In this document: positions 63,925 through 64,000 of the stretch, piece after piece | How the letters are laid out: every line of letters begins with the position of its first letter | Position numbering within the stretch: position 1 is the first letter of the stretch | Source of the DNA: Lysobacter spongiicola DSM 21749 | GTDB taxonomy: Bacteria > Pseudomonadota > Gammaproteobacteria > Xanthomonadales > Xanthomonadaceae | DNA: 64,000 bases | Direction of reading: 5' to 3' | Assembly: GCF_900167055.1 (NCBI RefSeq) | Contig: NZ_FUXP01000010.1 | Span: 1-64,000 of the forward strand | Notes under the pieces: generated by a model | Seen by the model: the letters and a program-made list of their open reading frames with translations, nothing else | Told to the model about the DNA's origin: nothing | Database searches by the model: none | Position numbers and translations under genes: made by a program

Positions 63925-64000
63925 TCAGAGCTGGAACACGTAGGCCAGGCCGTAGACCATCGGGTCGATGTTGGCGGTGCCGATCGCGGCGCCATTCAGC
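63925..64000 (-). CDS. OmpW-like outer membrane protein (3' end, partial)
   Basis: The window ends in an open frame on the minus strand that closes with TGA at 63927-63925. The last 24 residues read as a closing beta strand with NIDPMVYGLAYVFQL at the C-terminus, like OmpW family porins, though the final residue is Leu and not the usual Phe. The rest lies beyond the window. Confidence 0.6.
   Translation of the reverse strand, partial: LNGAAIGTANIDPMVYGLAYVFQL

Overview
The window is a GC-rich bacterial chromosome segment, most likely from the Lysobacterales/Xanthomonadaceae branch of Gammaproteobacteria (Lysobacter or Luteimonas-like). The evidence is the gene orders zapA-6S RNA-fau next to ygfB-pepP, rph/rdgB/hemW beside yicC-gmk-rpoZ-spoT-ridA-recG, and pilMNOPQ beside a PBP1A gene, plus a zinc-free type B L31 and many c-di-GMP proteins. 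I find no phage, insertion sequence, CRISPR array, tRNA or integration scar. Coding density is very high, and the only gene-free stretch over 300 bases is the rRNA end at the left edge.

Layout. 1-350: the 3' end of 23S rRNA, 5S rRNA and the rRNA operon terminator. 469-3014 (minus): a ZapB-like coiled coil, zapA, 6S RNA, fau, an EVE-domain gene and rpiA. 3046-7662: a very large periplasmic-propeller/PAS/GGDEF/EAL sensor on the same strand. 7784-11084: ygfB-pepP, then pepQ on the other strand. 11108-16341: a CHASE-like/PAS/GGDEF/EAL protein converging on a coupled DUF1631 plus PilZ pair. 16611-26021: two divergent housekeeping blocks (rph-rdgB-hemW and yicC-gmk-rpoZ-spoT-ridA-recG). 26089-30342: an M28 peptidase, a nucleoside hydrolase, rpmE2 and gltA. 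30403-33692 (minus): a conserved unknown and mrcA. 33905-38898: pilMNOPQ. 39049-45980: a MoxR/DUF58/VWA/BatD cluster. 46050-49467: a dicarboxylate-type symporter and transketolase. 49508-55269: a small lipoprotein, then an operon with one ABC ATPase, three related periplasmic adaptors and one MacB/FtsX-like permease. 55420-61247 (minus): an acetyl-CoA hydrolase-family enzyme and three c-di-GMP genes (REC-REC-GGDEF, HD-GYP, EAL). 61375-63043: a BlaI repressor and an M56 peptidase carrying a TonB-like C-terminus. 63071-64000 (minus): an S1/P1 nuclease and the 3' end of an OmpW-like gene.

Functional themes. Surface and envelope functions dominate: type IV pilus assembly, peptidoglycan synthesis, the MoxR/VWA system, an ABC exporter and a membrane-protease/repressor pair. 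A second theme is c-di-GMP: four proteins with GGDEF and/or EAL domains, one HD-GYP, one PilZ protein and a DUF1631 protein lie within 64 kb, and they include intact, degenerate and mixed active sites.

Most novel-looking elements: the three-adaptor ABC operon; the c-di-GMP trio whose HD-GYP domain has lost the His of its HD pair; the BlaI/M56-TonB pair with twin TACA-N2-TGTA operators; and a DUF1631 gene that seems to start at AUC. All names rest on reading sequence motifs, without database searches.
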